Shown: positions 34,816 through 48,214 of the stretch, in pieces | Numbering within the stretch: the first letter of the stretch is position 1 | Layout: every line of letters begins with the position of its first letter | Origin: Eretmocerus hayati | Lineage: Eukaryota > Arthropoda > Insecta > Hymenoptera > Aphelinidae | NCBI GenBank assembly: GCA_029851415.1 | Contig: CM056743.1 | Span: forward strand, 119,132,305 to 119,196,304 | Direction: 5' to 3' | DNA: 64,000 bases | Position numbers and translations under genes: made by a program | Notes under the pieces: generated by a model | The model's database searches: none | Told to the model about the DNA's origin: nothing | What the model saw: only the letters and a program-made list of their open reading frames with translations

Positions 34816-37800
34816 CGTGATGGTGCAGGGGGAATTTTTTATAACGTCAATGTTGAATTTCTCTCGCCGTTCCCTCTGCATCTCGTTGCTCTCGACAAAA
34901 GAGAGCCAAGAGAAGCAAAAACGTGAATGCAATCAGAGCTATAGCCTGGCGCCGCGGTCACATCTCGTGAAATCGGGAATTGAGAACGAAGCGAAATTGG
35001 TTAGCGAGCGAGAGAACGAGAGGAGCATGAGAAAGAGGAGGCGGGGGTGCTCCTGCTACTGCTGCTTCTCGTTGCAAATATTTGAACGTTTTTCGACGGT
35101 ATCCATGACGACGTCAAACCTCACAGCCCTGGAACGAACGAACGAGTGAACGAATGAACGCAAGCGGCAACGAACATCCGGCAAATATTTGCTCGAGCTA
35201 GGGTTTGCGGAAAGCTCAGCCCTCTTTCTCTCTCTCTCTCTCTCTCTCACTCGTGCACATGGAGATACTACTGATGGTGGCAGACGAGCCTCTCGAAATG
35301 CCGAAGGCTGCGATTTGGGAGAGCACAAGAGAAGAGTGAGAGAGAGATGCTGGGCTTGCGATCTATGTATGTATAGAAAACCCATCGAGCAGCTCTCGTG
35401 TCTTTCCACTCGAAAAAGCGAGAGGAGAGGAGAATCCGCCGAGTGAGCGCAATGGCTGGATAGATAACACACGAACGGTGGATTACGGATTTTTCAATGC
35501 CTTGGCGATTCAGCTTCACGAGAATTCGAAATTAACCCGGACTCTGTCTCGTAGTAGTTCCTCCAATGTTGTGAAAGTGAGAGGGAAACGAATCCCTACC
35601 GTTGTCTGCTGCGTGTAGCGTCTTCTTTTCAGTTGAGAAAAAATGAGGAAGTTGGGGATGACTGTTTCTATAAGTAATCACCTCACACTTTCTTTGAACT
35701 AGATATTTACAAAAAGTGAAACCAATCGACTCATGTATCACATGCCAACAACACCATTGCTTAACTTAGGATCAATGATACCCATGCTGATTGTTGTACC
35801 GTACGTAGTTGATTTTCATTCTAAATATCAACTCAAGTCAGTGATGTTCGCTACATAGATGGTAGCGGCTACTCGATTATGACGCGGTTTCTTTGCCAAC
35901 TTCCGAATTTCGGAATCAATCGGCAGTACATAGCTCAATCCATGTCTAAGGTTATAGGTCGGGCTTACACAGGTTTCGAAGGTGTCCAGGCATCTTATCG
36001 AGAGTCGGATATGACTCGCCCAGTGCTCGCGATTGCCGGATGGAGCTTTACGGACTCCGCACTCCCGCGGACATGCAACTGAAACCAGAGGAATATCTTA
36101 CACTCCAGAGCCGGGCTATCAAAGTGATCCACAGTCCCTCTTGTGGCAGTTATGCCCGAGACTGTGAGGAAATATGGTTCCGAATTGTTGAACTGATCCT
36201 CGTTCGATGTTTGACAGCATAGCTCTTATTCATTTTCCAGAGAAAATTTTCTTGCCCAAACTTTTCTCGAAATATTTACAATTCAGTCGAAGAATGATAA
36301 AAACAGTTGATTATTCAGAATACCAATCTCAATAAGGAGCAATTAAAAACAAACTGTTATATTAGGAAAATACGTACAACACAAGAACTTTCGACCAAAA
36401 ATGTTCAAAGTCAGACTTCAATCGGTACTAACATAACCGTAACTGATAAATACCATTGAACCCCTTTATACCATACGTATATGTTACCAGTCAATTCCAA
36501 TGCTGCTGCATGGTCGAGGATCTCAGCGGGCGTTAAGCTAAATTAACATAAGAGCGTGTGTGCAAACAGCGTCCGTGCCAGTAGGGAAAGCGGTCCGAAG
36601 TGAGAGAGCGTGTATGCTAGCCAAGCGCCAGATAGGGATCACGGCTGTTAGCAAGCGATGGTATGGCACGAAGCTCTGACTGTGGTGAGGTGAGGTATAA
36701 GCTGGGAACACGTGTCCCTTGCTGAGATAGTTAATTACTCGTTTGTGCGCCCCGCCAGCCGAGAGAGCCGGGGATTCTGCTAGATCCAACCAACCCAGTT
36801 ACGTAGAAAGAGAAGAGGTAGACGGAGAGATAGAGATTATATAGAGAGAGATAGTATGCGCGAGAGGAGATGGGGTGTATAAAAGACCGCCGGGTAGGAG
36901 TTGGAAATGGCAGATGATGGCAGCGGATGAGCAAATGTGTAGACGTAACATTAGTTACATTCTGAACGCTTTTTTCAATATTTCTTTCAATTCTCAAACA
37001 CTTGCTATCAACTCATCCTCTAGACTATTATCTACTCAAATTATGAATAGAAAAGTCACGTTCAATTGTTATGATCGAGTTATTAACATTCGAAGTTGTT
37101 TTTGACTGGTCAAAGATGAAATCATCTTGGCAAAGATCTGGGGAGTCTATAAAAATGCTCTGGTCAAAGGAATGACAGTCACACGACGAATACTTTCAGT
37201 TTCTTCTACTTCTTCCGGTTTTTGAAAAGCCGTCGTTGTATGTGCATTGAACTCAATCGCAGCCCTTGAAATACTACTTCATTTTGATTTCTTCTGATTT
37301 CAAGTTGAGCATCAATATCGACGAACTTTAGCTTAACCACGCTCTGCTACCAGTTTTGAAAGTTCCCAAAATCAATTCAACCACTCCACTAAAAGATTTT
37401 GTTAGCTTCTGAGAAAAAGAATGAGAAACTTCTCGAAAACCAAAGAACAACATATCACATTGTTGACCATCAACGAAATTGTGTGGATGCGGGAAAAAAG
37501 ACAGTGGCAATAGAGCCGCTAGAAGACACAATGTGAAAGATTGTAGAGCCTCTACCCAAGCTTGAATAGTTTAAAAGATAATACTTCCAGACACGTGATG
37601 TAGTTACATTTTCCAGCTCCAATGATAGCAATGCCACGCTATCCCAAAGACTTGCCTGATCAGAAAAATCTTAAGACAAAATCATTGTATAAAATTTCAC
37701 AGCACTCGAGGTGACTAATCTTACCTGATCGGTATCTTCACGGCCTTGGTAATAACCAAAGACAGTTGAAAAAATTTCATGAAAATAATAACATTGCTGC

Positions 37801-40800
37801 ACTCATACAACCAAAATAGATCTCCACATTACCTGGGGATGGCATAGGGGCAGAAACCAATTGGTTTGGCTCACAGCCAAAAGGAGAAGAAAAAAAAGAC
37901 CAATCACCCACCTTTTGTCAAATCCCTCAAAACTTGGAGCGTTTAAAGACTGCTAACCCGTCCCACAAGAAAAAGCATATGACAACCGTGCAATGGAGAC
38001 CCCTTTCAAATACGGCCTTCTTAATAGAATGATTGGATGCATTAAAGTGTTTCTGGAACGAGAAAATATGTCTGCGCCAAAATCTGGTCGTTGAAGCTCC
38101 CTTGGATCAAGTGAGTCAGGAACAAGAGAGGATTCTGCAATAGAACAGTGGTTAGGTCCAAAACAGCAAAAAATAGTCAAGTGTAAATTTTGGAGCCGGG
38201 CACCGTGAACAGTATAGTGGGAAGAGTCCAAATGGGATCTTGAAAAAAGCACAAGAAGATTCTACACAAATTAGAAGGTTGAAACCAAGGGCGAGGTCAA
38301 TGGTATCACGAGGGCTACTGTATACAGCAGCTCTTCTTCGAATGCTTTGGATGCTTATACCGTCATGCGTGTGAGACTCTCACTCTTCCAGCCTGTGACT
38401 GATTGCCGAGCAAGAGATTTATCATTATACGCCCGCCGCCGCAACTGATGCAAACCTCTCGTCGTCACTTGTGGGCAAATAGCTCTTAGTCTTTGTTTGG
38501 CCGCATTCTCCACAACCTGACAGTGGTGAATCTCAAGGATTATTTTGATGGTTTCACGATGAGCGTTAACGAGCCGACCAAGACTTCTGAAATTCTTGAT
38601 GCCAACCAATCACCTCACACTGTTTGCATTATGTAGGAGTTGCAACTTGGTTCTTTCATCCCTCCACAAGTCCATTAAGTACAAATTATAGTTTGGGGAA
38701 TCCTGGTTTTGATTCGTAGTTTGGTCTTCATCGGACTGTTGTTATTCAAGAATGGGATAATTGATGATGATAGTCGGCTGTGATATTAGAGGGTAATTTG
38801 CATTACCACTGGCATTGATTGCGTATGTGTTGTGATGGTCCGACTGCGTTCGAGAGAGCTTCAAGCAAGTATTAAGAGTATGTCTAAAGAAGAGTGTGAG
38901 GGGTGTTTGATTCACTCTATATATCAAAGATTCATCTTACAACTCTTCTGATCTTGATATGAATGCATTCCAGCTGGCAAAGTCCTACATCAAAAGCAAG
39001 TGCTATTATTCAGATGATTGCAGAGTTTAGTTGGCTTTACACATGGCAATTGACATTCCTGCAAAGACGAAGCAGGGATTATTGGAATTCGTTGGCAAAC
39101 ATCTCTATTGACCACAGAGAACACAGTCTATGAAATACCATTGTGAACGGATCAGACCAGGATTATCAATCATGGTCGAATGATAAATAGAGTGTAACAG
39201 AAAAATGTGCCCGTTGCAACGGGCCGTGAGCTGGCAGAGCTATGCCTCTGCATTAGCGTTGATGGTGGACAGCCTTTGGGTCCCTTCTCAACTTGAAAAT
39301 GCTGGAAGAGGTCTGGCACTCTGTTGCGAAGATAAAAACCGCACATGGATTGGAGCCAAACGAGCGACGTATTCTAGGAGGGATATGATGGTTCTTGTCG
39401 CACTCGTAAGGGATACTTGCAGTTCCTTGAATTTTCAGTAGAATGCTGAAGATAGTCGTTACTCCAAATGTCCAGCAACAAAAAATTAAATTAATCATCA
39501 AAGTTTGTGAGAAATCTTATAAGGTCACATGCAGCTGAGCAAAATTACCTCGAAAATTACTGACCTCGTCAAAGACAAGCATTGCAAATTTTGATCAAAC
39601 TTTCAATCAATACTGCATGAAAAGGGAAAAGATGACCAGTTAATAACAAAGCTATTGATAAAGAAGTCAGACACATGGCGAGACGACCAATTATAGAGTA
39701 AAGTCTTAGTTGGTAGACAGGAATGTTTTCGATCTAGTATGTATGGTAATGAGTCTAGTCATTTTACTGTGGTTTTTGTCAGTAGTCTCAATTATAAATT
39801 GGAAAAAGATGAAGAAACAATGTGGGTAAACTAAAAGAGATATATGATTCCTTTGGTTTGATAAAACGACTGTATTTCTCAGTTTCTAAAATTGATATCA
39901 TCAATCCATAATGAGCCACGTCCAGACCACATCGAGGTTAACGCTTCACTGGCATCATCCTATAATTAACCATCTCTCAAGGTTCCGGCGTTAATAATAA
40001 TACACCCGTCGCGAAAAGACACGTCTCGCAGTGAGAAATTTCACAGCTAAAGTTTGAAGTTGTTCTCGCGGAGGATTGCAAAGCGGCGAGCAGAACCGGA
40101 GAAGGAAGGTTTCCATTCCGGGCTCTCGAGTAGACGTGCATCGCTGTCGAGGCAATTGTAGCTATAGTTGTTGAGAGAACTTGGGCCGGTTTCGTGCTAC
40201 TATACTGCGCTGATGTTGTCGCGAAGCACAATTACCGCTCTCTCTCTCAGTCTGCCTCTCTGTCTTTCTACCACCCACGCGAAATTCGCATCTCTCTCTC
40301 CCGTTGAATAATGAGACCCTGGAAGCTGCGATTCGTGAGCACGACTGTACTACTGTGACAAATAGACCTTCGACTAAAGCGACAACGACGACTACGACTA
40401 TATGCTATAAGACGCTGTAGCATGTACATAGCTCCTGTCTCACTGCCGCTGCTGTTGCTGCTGCTTGATTCAAATGGAAAGATGTTAGCTCGAGTGTCAC
40501 CTATATATTCAGCTCACGCTTGCTCTGTTATATACTATCGCCCCGAGACAAATGGAACATGCAGTTTGCCGAGTATTTATTACTTTGCACCCGCACGACG
40601 GCGTGTGCAAGTTAGTTTGGATTTTCACTATATCTGCGAGCGTGTTGGACGGGATTTCACAATGTTAAATGGAGGCTCGAATGAATGCCTGCGGTACTTA
40701 TAGACTCGTTCTCACCCACTGAAAATGTCTTCTTGGAGTCGAGAAAGCAGCAGTCTTCGTGAGTTTCTTTGTGAAACCCAGTCGAAGATACCGAGGAAGA

Positions 40801-43800
40801 TACTCTAATGAACAATTGAAATGTTTCGTTTCATGCAGATTCAAGTGAAGGGTTATATCTTATCCGAGTGCCAAGGATGAAGATGAACAGTAGATATTGG
40901 ACGCTGAAATGATTACAGAGCTCCGGTGTAGCGGCAGCTCATCTCATGAACACTCAAGATACCCCGCACTCTCTTATTCTCGTAACACTTTCGCGGCATC
41001 GAACAAAAGAAGGCCTCGCTTGGCCACTCGAACGGCCAATAAACCCTTATCGGGTCAGGTCCTTATAATAATGAAATGCCAAAGTGTCGTCGCATCCTCC
41101 GCTTCTCTTTTCTTCTCCGCGTTCCTTTATACTATTTCTTCGGTTTGTATACCAAGTGCCTCAAAGACGAAACTGCTCTCTTATAGCCTGCGGCATCGTG
41201 GCTGCTGCTGCTGCATTGGCTATACATGGACTGCTGAAAAAAGGAAAAAAATGATAAAGAAACCTTGGCCCGGTAACGAAGTACAAGAGGAAAAAAGGAA
41301 GCGAAGAGAGGCAAAAAAGAGGGAAAAGATACGGCGACCCGTCGAGTGAGAGGTCGGATACCTACATTAGCCGTGGCTTGTTTCGAGATAAGACGGACTG
41401 GAACTCTTGAAAACGCCTCGTACTCGGCCGTATATAGCAGACAGACCATCGCCCGCCCCGTTGTCGTCGTCTGGGTCGTTGTATCTGGATAGTGTCGATT
41501 TTGCCGTGACATTGTCTTGTCGGAAAACTTGCTCTTTTTTCTTTCTCTCTACCTCCGAAATTCTGATCATCCTTTTTCTTCCTTCGGCATGTTGGTCTAA
41601 CATCTTTGTCTTGTCATTTGCTTCTTCATTTTCTTCCACAGTTACGTTATAGTGAATATACACTTTGTACAATTATTCGTCGTTATGCTATAATTAACAA
41701 AAATTTAATATAGATAACTAAGATATTACAGAAGGAGCTTAATTCTCTTGTTTTCCGAGGACGAAATATTCATTTTTTTTTCAGTAATCAGCATTGTCAT
41801 CGATAGTTCATTGGTATGATGCATAGTTTCACATATCCTGAAATCTAATTCTTTCAAAAAAGTTGCAGTCAAGTCGGTATAGAGAGTCGGGAAAATATAA
41901 AAGGTTTGAAGAGTGAGCGATTCTATAAGATTTACGGGTCAAGAAAAACCATCTCGATAATTCTCATCTTTGGGCTGTTTCAGCTCGTATAATGCAATTT
42001 TTAACCCCCTATAATTTTTTTCTGATTTTCTTGATGCCAAAAAACTATTTTACCGGTTTTCGAATCATCGGCTCTAGAAGAGTTCAAATACGATGCAAGG
42101 GGTCACAAATGTTAATTTTCAATTCTTTACTGATGGAAAATCCAATTTATCAAGTGGAAAACTGTACGTGTGATCAGACAGACACACTCACCAAACGGTT
42201 TTTTTTTTTCAATGTAAACCTGATGCAGTTATTTCATTCTAAATGCTAGACGCGCTTGAAACCAAAATCTCAGATTAGAATGTCTGCAAACAGAAAGCAT
42301 ATTACCATCGAAAAAATTTCTAAGCGGTGCTGTCTCAAAAGAGGTACTCCTCGATAAGTACATACTTCTACCGATCTCTCTTGCATCTCACGATTTCTTT
42401 GCATAAGTATGCAGATGCTCGTATCTCCATTTACTCCATCTTGGAAGGCGCATCCGGATTACAAGTATATATACTCAAAGATGGCACGCTCAAATGTCAA
42501 GCGAAGAGAGTAAAATACCGTCGAAAGTTGGAGAATGTAAGGAACGCCAACGACGACCCGAGAACGACTATGACAAAGTATAGGAAAGAGATGGCCCTTG
42601 CCACCAGACCTCGGACGAGTATCAATGCGAGCTCGTATGTGTATGTGAGTGACGGCATATGAAGCCTGCTCGAGAACTTGGCCGGTGGAAATTAATTGAC
42701 TGCAATTGGCCAAAGTGAATCGTCAGACAAGCTCTAACAAGCTCATATTCTACATCTCGTTCTTTGCTTGATGCATATACAGCTAATTCGAACGTTAATA
42801 TTCGGTCACTTGAATATGTTTATGAAGTGCTACATAGGACAACTTGGTGTTTGCCTCGTCTATTTTTAAACGCTTTTATTGCACTTCACCGAGTTGCTAG
42901 TTCGGCAGCTGCCCGACTAGTGAATTTTTTAAAATAGGGACACTATACAATTTCGTCATTTCTGTCCAATCATGATGCACAATTTTTTGTTAGCTCCTCC
43001 CACAAGATATACGTCGTTTGCTCGTACGCGTTAGGGCCAAACAATATTGCTGAAACGAGTGTGTAAAGTAAACGTAAGTGTGTGGTTTAATAGTTTGTGC
43101 TTGTCTCCCGGTGTATTTTTTTTTCTCAGCGTATAAGTTGCCTAATATTCTGACTTTATCGTAGATGACATGGTTAGCAATGTGCGATCGTAAACATTTC
43201 CACGAATTGTAACGTGAGAGGGAGAGAGATGGCATAATTTTGGTATCTCTCTCACACATTCAGAAGGTGCTAGCGCCATCTGCTTTGGGAAGATCGTATT
43301 TTGTCGATAGGAAGTATATGTTTACGCGGATACGCGGTATGCGTTTAAGAAATAAATACGTCAAACGTCAATGATCGAAGAGCGTGAGTATTTGAATCCT
43401 ATGCAGACACGCGAGGACACGCGAGCGCGGCCGTGTACTTCATTGCCCATATGAGAACATGGAGCACGCATGCATCAACCCAATTTTTGTTTTTTTTTGG
43501 TGGTTCATGACCCGAGAAACAAAGTTGCAATTCGGTTTTTTCTTACAAGTTCGGAGAGTACTTGCTTTCAATCATTCAAAATCAGTACGTCTGACGACTG
43601 AATCGGAGTGCACGGGCAGTAAGTATCGCGCGGAAATCTGAATTTCAGAATAATTCGAACTATTTGAATGTCTGGCGCATATACGAGCAAACGCCTTTTG
43701 TCCGACTTTCTGTATTCAGGCCAGTATTGATTTGTTGCCTCGGATCGGGTAAAATCACGTATTTCTGATCACTCGTAGCTCGTAATAATTAGGCCTGGGG

Positions 43801-43829
43801 GTTGATTTTGACAAAAAAATGATTAAATA
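34816..43829. other. Intron 1 part F, no gene recognised
   Basis: It contains a CT tract at 35225-35248, a CTG-like run near 40445-40465 and a CTCF-like motif at 43273-43283. Between about 37.3 and 39.5 kb several moderate frames occur on both strands (for example minus 38355-38609 and plus 39205-39441). They look like diced coding remnants, possibly of a transposon, but I recognise no family. Confidence 0.45.
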
Positions 43830-44448
43830 AACGAACAACTAATTATGCAAGATATAACTGAGCACATCAAATAGTTAACTATGTTTCTAAAGTATGATGA
43901 CAGTTAACTATATGATACATTTTAATGGTGAAAATGAAAAATGGTTGACACAACTTTTGATTTCGGTGTTCGATTACTAAAAAATAGCTTCTACACCTTG
44001 TCACGAAAAGTGAAAGCGTGGGGCGCAAAAATATCCAAACAAACCATGACGAGACCAAGTGTTTCATTTCATTAGTTCGTTGAAACCTTCATATATAGCT
44101 CACTATTTTCGAGGTATACACATGAGGTATCATATTTGTTGAGAAAATGAAGATGCTTGATAACTTGTGTGCCTGGACCAGAATATATTACCAAGTTTCT
44201 TAATAACCTTATTACAACAATTATATAATCTCAACTGCTTGGGATAAAGATGCCCCACGCCTTTAGTTTTTGTGGTAAGAAGTGGAAGTCAATTTTTAGC
44301 AAGCGAACACCGAAATCGCAAGTTGTGTCAACCATTTTTCATTATTACCATTAAAATATATCATATAGTTAAGTGTCATCATACTTTCGAACATAGTTAA
44401 CTATTTGATGTGCCAAGTTATATCTTGCATAGTCAGGTTTTGTTCGTT
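43830..44448. mobile_element. 0.62-kb foldback element
   Basis: The left arm (43830-44036) and right arm (44240-44448) are inverse copies with about 85-90% agreement by eye, including ACATCAAATAGTTAACTATG and GGTTGACACAACTT. The loop of about 200 bp has no coding capacity. Target duplications are unclear. It is a non-autonomous DNA element or an inverted duplication. Confidence 0.8.
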
Positions 44449-45491
44449 GTCAAGTGAATAAAAGCGTTTTTTAAAAGTTTTCTTTTACCAATTTTTTATT
44501 TCTGAATTTTAAACCGACAATGACTCCATTTGGATCTCCATTTGTCGTAATCATTGTCTCGCTTCTTAATGGAATTAGATTGTATCTCCATCAGCCTTAT
44601 ACATGTAAAGAATGCAAGATTTCTTTACTTATTCAGGTTGTGTATTATTCGTGTCCCATTGATATGCGACCTGAATTGCTTGTGACCGATAATAATAGTT
44701 GATCTCTCGTACCACATTGTCGTGAAATACAATGATTGGCCCATTTTCATTAATCAAAATCGCCCCATCAACCAAGAATAGATGTTGATTTTATTTGGAC
44801 GTTCTATTCCAGGTAAGGGTATTTTTACCTTCATCGTAAATATTTCTCGTGGTCACATATGTCTACGGTGACCAACTCATTAAATTTCAATAGAAAAAAC
44901 CATTAAATGATTAGGCCAGTGAAACTCGAGGCTTATTTTATGAAGCCAAAGGGAGGAATTAGCAGCATATCACCGTCGTCGTTGTTTATTTTCTCCTCCC
45001 TCGACGAGTGATGTTACATATTCCGCGACCACACACACACACACACGCACGTACAGAGGATGTATGAATGTATAGAGCCGGTAATTTGTTGTGAGCTGGA
45101 ACAGTGGGAAGCCTCTTGAGCTATATTTGGGGTGAGCAAATTTTTATTACACGAACAGCTTGGCGATGCTCGGTTCACCGCACTACCCCCTCGGTTAAAA
45201 GGGATTCACCCCCCCCCCCCTACCCTTCTCTCGGCTCGCCCTATCTTTCTCGACCTCCCGCAGCTTAATAAGGATGATAACGAGATTTCCCGGATCGTGG
45301 AATCCCCTTTACGCATTGTGTTGGCTATGAGAGGGCTGGGGAAGCCCTGAATGGGATATATCCACTCTCTCATTCTCAATATTCTGTGTTCAGTTTAGCT
45401 AGGGTGTGAAGTGAGGCAGAGCGAACGTAAAAAAGAGTGACCAAGGGTAAAAAAGTTTTTTTCATCTCCCCCGGGTTGTCATTTTATAATA
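44449..45491. other. Intron 1 part G, no gene recognised
   Basis: It contains a short CA tract near 45030-45046 and a run of 10 C near 45210-45219. No exon is supported. Confidence 0.5.
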
Positions 45492-45807
45492 CTCACAAGG
45501 GGAGGACCACGGGGTCCGGGTCGCCAATCACCTCCAATACTTTTACAGCTGGGTACTACCTATGATATGAAGAATCCAGAGTAACTCCGTCAAATAGGCC
45601 TTCTGTCCAGAGCTACAAGCAAAAATGTTAGCGTTGCAAGTATAACTATATTTATCACTTTTTAACATGAGCCTAAATGAGCAATGCTAATCTCAGAGGC
45701 TGTATCTTCAGACAGGAGGCCTATTTGACGGAGTTACTCTGAATTCTTCATATTCTAAGTAGCACAAGACTGTGAAAAAAGGCGGACCTCGTGGTCCCCC
45801 TTGTCAG
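45492..45807. mobile_element. 316-bp MITE of the CTSACAAGG family with TA duplication
   Basis: The ends CTCACAAGGGGAGGACCACG and the inverse of CTGACAAGGGGGACCACG are flanked by TA on both sides (45490-45491 and 45808-45809). The arms pair over about 110-160 bp. The block AGAGTAACTCCGTCAAAT and the adjacent TTCTGTCCAGAGCTACAAGC also occur at 28200-28245 inside the 3-kb foldback, which shows common ancestry. Confidence 0.88.
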
Positions 45808-46537
45808 TACAATTCAGTAGGTGCCAGTCACTGCTTAATTTTGCCCGTGATATCCCTTTTTGCATCCGTATAAACCTATGTCTACTCTTTGCAGCTTCTA
45901 GTCTATTGTAATAGTCACAGCGTTTCACACTTTCTCTCGATCTTCTCGATTTGGTCAATCATTTTTAGAATATCATGCCAAAGATTCATGGTGATATTTG
46001 AGAATTCGACAGTGTCGATATCCAACATCCTCTTCAAGTGCGTTCATCTCTCTATCATTTGAATATACACAATTATCTTATCAAGGATTGTGCCTCGACC
46101 CTTCGCCGATAGTTTGAAGGGTCAGAGTACATTCTCTGCAATATCGTATCTTCATATACTTCTCTTATAGAATGATTGATGTACAAAATAAGCCTCAGTA
46201 ACAAGAGCAAATCTGTTCACTTATTCCTGCCGTCAACTTTTGCCATGAAAGCATCCCCACTTTTTGTACAGGAAATGTAATACCAGTATAGCCAAGTGAG
46301 TATGATTCGCAGAATGACCTCAACCCAGCTAACGATGACTATGCTTACTCCGAGATACGATTATGCGTATCCTGTATGGGGTGAAGAAAAAAAAACGAAA
46401 TTTATCGTTCCTCGGGCTAAAGAAATAAAGGGGGTCTTTGCCCGGGCAAATGTCTCGGCTGCTGACTTTATCAACGCGCCACTACAACACACGCGGAAAT
46501 TTCATTTTCCTCCCGCTCCGCTAACCCCCTAAGGGCG

Positions 46538-46568
<31 letters not shown>

Positions 46569-47437
46569 TTTCGCTCTATATTTCTATCTACTTTGCCACC
46601 AGCAATGGCGGTGTTGGCACGCCGCGGGACGTCGTAAAAAGGCACTTTCGCTCCCCCGGGTATAGCTGCGTACCTGTATATAGATATAATAATGCACAGG
46701 ACAGATAGCATTGTATATAGGGGTTGAAGGGTCTCTGAAAAGCGCCTGGTGGTGGTCGTGGTGGTGGTAGTGGCGTCCACGAGGGCATTGTCATAAGTGT
46801 CGAGGCCGTATTATGACCGGCTTCTGCGTTCGCTTTAGCGATAATTGTAACATATTCAACCCCTGCTGCTGGCGCTACTCCCTAAGGGCTATTCAAGTGG
46901 AAGCCAAAGTATAAGGGGCGCAGTATAGTGGCATCGCTCGAACAAGGAGATGCTGATGGCGCAAAAGTTATGGATAGAGCAAGGGCTCCAAGTGAATCGC
47001 TTGAGAGAGAGTTGCGATTTGAAGCTATCGCGATCTTCATGTACCTTTTGCGTTTTTTCCTCTTGCTCTTCGCGTCGTTGGATGGAATAAGTATGTGTGA
47101 TTGGAGTCGGTGATAAGAGAAATACAAAAGGAGTTAGAAAAATGAGCCAGCGTTGCGTTTGTGCGACTAAATCTCGAATGAGCAGCGTAAATTTGAAAAA
47201 AATTCAGTCCTTCTTAGAAAGTGAAGGCTCAGTTTTTTGCTGCAAAAATCAAATTAGTATGGACTTCATTCCTGGGACATACAAATCGCTCGCGTACGGT
47301 GTTGGTTTTAACGTTGTAAAAATATTCAGAGAATACATCAAGCTTCTACATACATACTCCGAATCATTTCGTTTTTTGATCAAACGTACGCATCTATTTT
47401 CGATGTTTCACAAAAATTTTGAGAGTCGCACCATATA
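45808..47437. other. Intron 1 part H with a CA repeat
   Basis: A (CA)n tract of about 13 units runs from 46538 to 46563, and a GT-rich (GGT)n-like stretch lies at about 46749-46772. No exon is supported. Confidence 0.5.
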
Positions 47438-48214
47438 CAGCAGAACTCGGTTATAACGGGACCTCGGTTGTAACGAGCAAAAATTTTGCCCAAATTTGGA
47501 TTTGGACGTCTGCTATAGCGAGCAGATACAATTTCAACGCTACGTGATGGTGAATTTGAGAGCTTGGCACTATCTGTAAACAGGTATCATCATATTGAAA
47601 TCAGTAAAATTGATGCAGGCGACAAAAACCGATAAAAGGAAAGCTTTTGCGCTAAAAGGAGAAAACAATATTGAGTTTTGTAAGATCTACGATGTGAGCA
47701 GGTCAACGAAATAAACAATCTTGATGATTTGAACAACTTTTATCTAATTAATGAAATAGTTGTGATGAACTTTCTCACCACAATTGAGAGTTGGAAAATA
47801 TTGTTCATGAACACAATCTTCGAGCCAAGAAACAAACATTGATCACTGATTTGGAGAGAGATACAATCTTGTGGGTCGTGATTATGATAGAAGTGGGATG
47901 AAGTGCTCAATATTGCATTTTTTGAATCGGCTTGCCATTTTTTAATTCATCTTTCTGAATGCGAATCTATATCTATGTACACATCCAAGTATACTTTTCT
48001 CATAACTTTTTCTGTGTGTAACATTGAAAGTCCATTTTAGGAGTGAAATTCGATTGAATGACATTCTCTAATGCAAGATGATCAATTCATCACTTATTTA
48101 CATCATTTACACGTAGATCCAACCATTTTGAGTCAACCTCGGTTATAACGAGCATCGGTTATAACGAGCAAATTTTGCCGGTCCCTTGGAGCTCGTTATA
48201 ACCGAGTTCTACTG
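47438..48214 (+). mobile_element. 777-bp pogo/Tigger-like transposon relic
   Basis: The tips CAGCAGAACTCGGTTATAAC and the inverse of CAGTAGAACTCGGTTATAAC are flanked by TA (47436-47437 and 48215-48216), as in pogo/Tigger elements of the Tc1/mariner superfamily. Repeated GGTTATAACGAGC blocks lie just inside both ends. On the plus strand ATG 47613 opens 33 codons ending at TAA 47712; the peptide contains KRKAFALKG, then IEFCKIYDVSRSTK, which fits the start of a pogo/CENP-B-type helix-turn-helix DNA-binding domain with a short deletion. The catalytic DDE part is missing. Confidence 0.88.
47613..47714 (+). pseudogene. Remnant of a pogo-type transposase N-terminus
   Basis: A 33-codon frame with the order KRKAF, FCKIYDVSRSTK, then a stop, matches the layout of the CENP-B/psq-like DNA-binding domain that opens pogo transposases (KRK start, a helix, then VS-K-S-T in the recognition helix). 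After the stop the frame reads TIL, as expected for the continuation. It is far too short to work. Confidence 0.65.

Noticed and set aside
35872..36222. Two adjacent plus frames that read rather like protein
   Set aside because: They are in different frames with no splice sites joining them and match no family that I recognise. They may be remnant transposon coding sequence, but this is not supportable.
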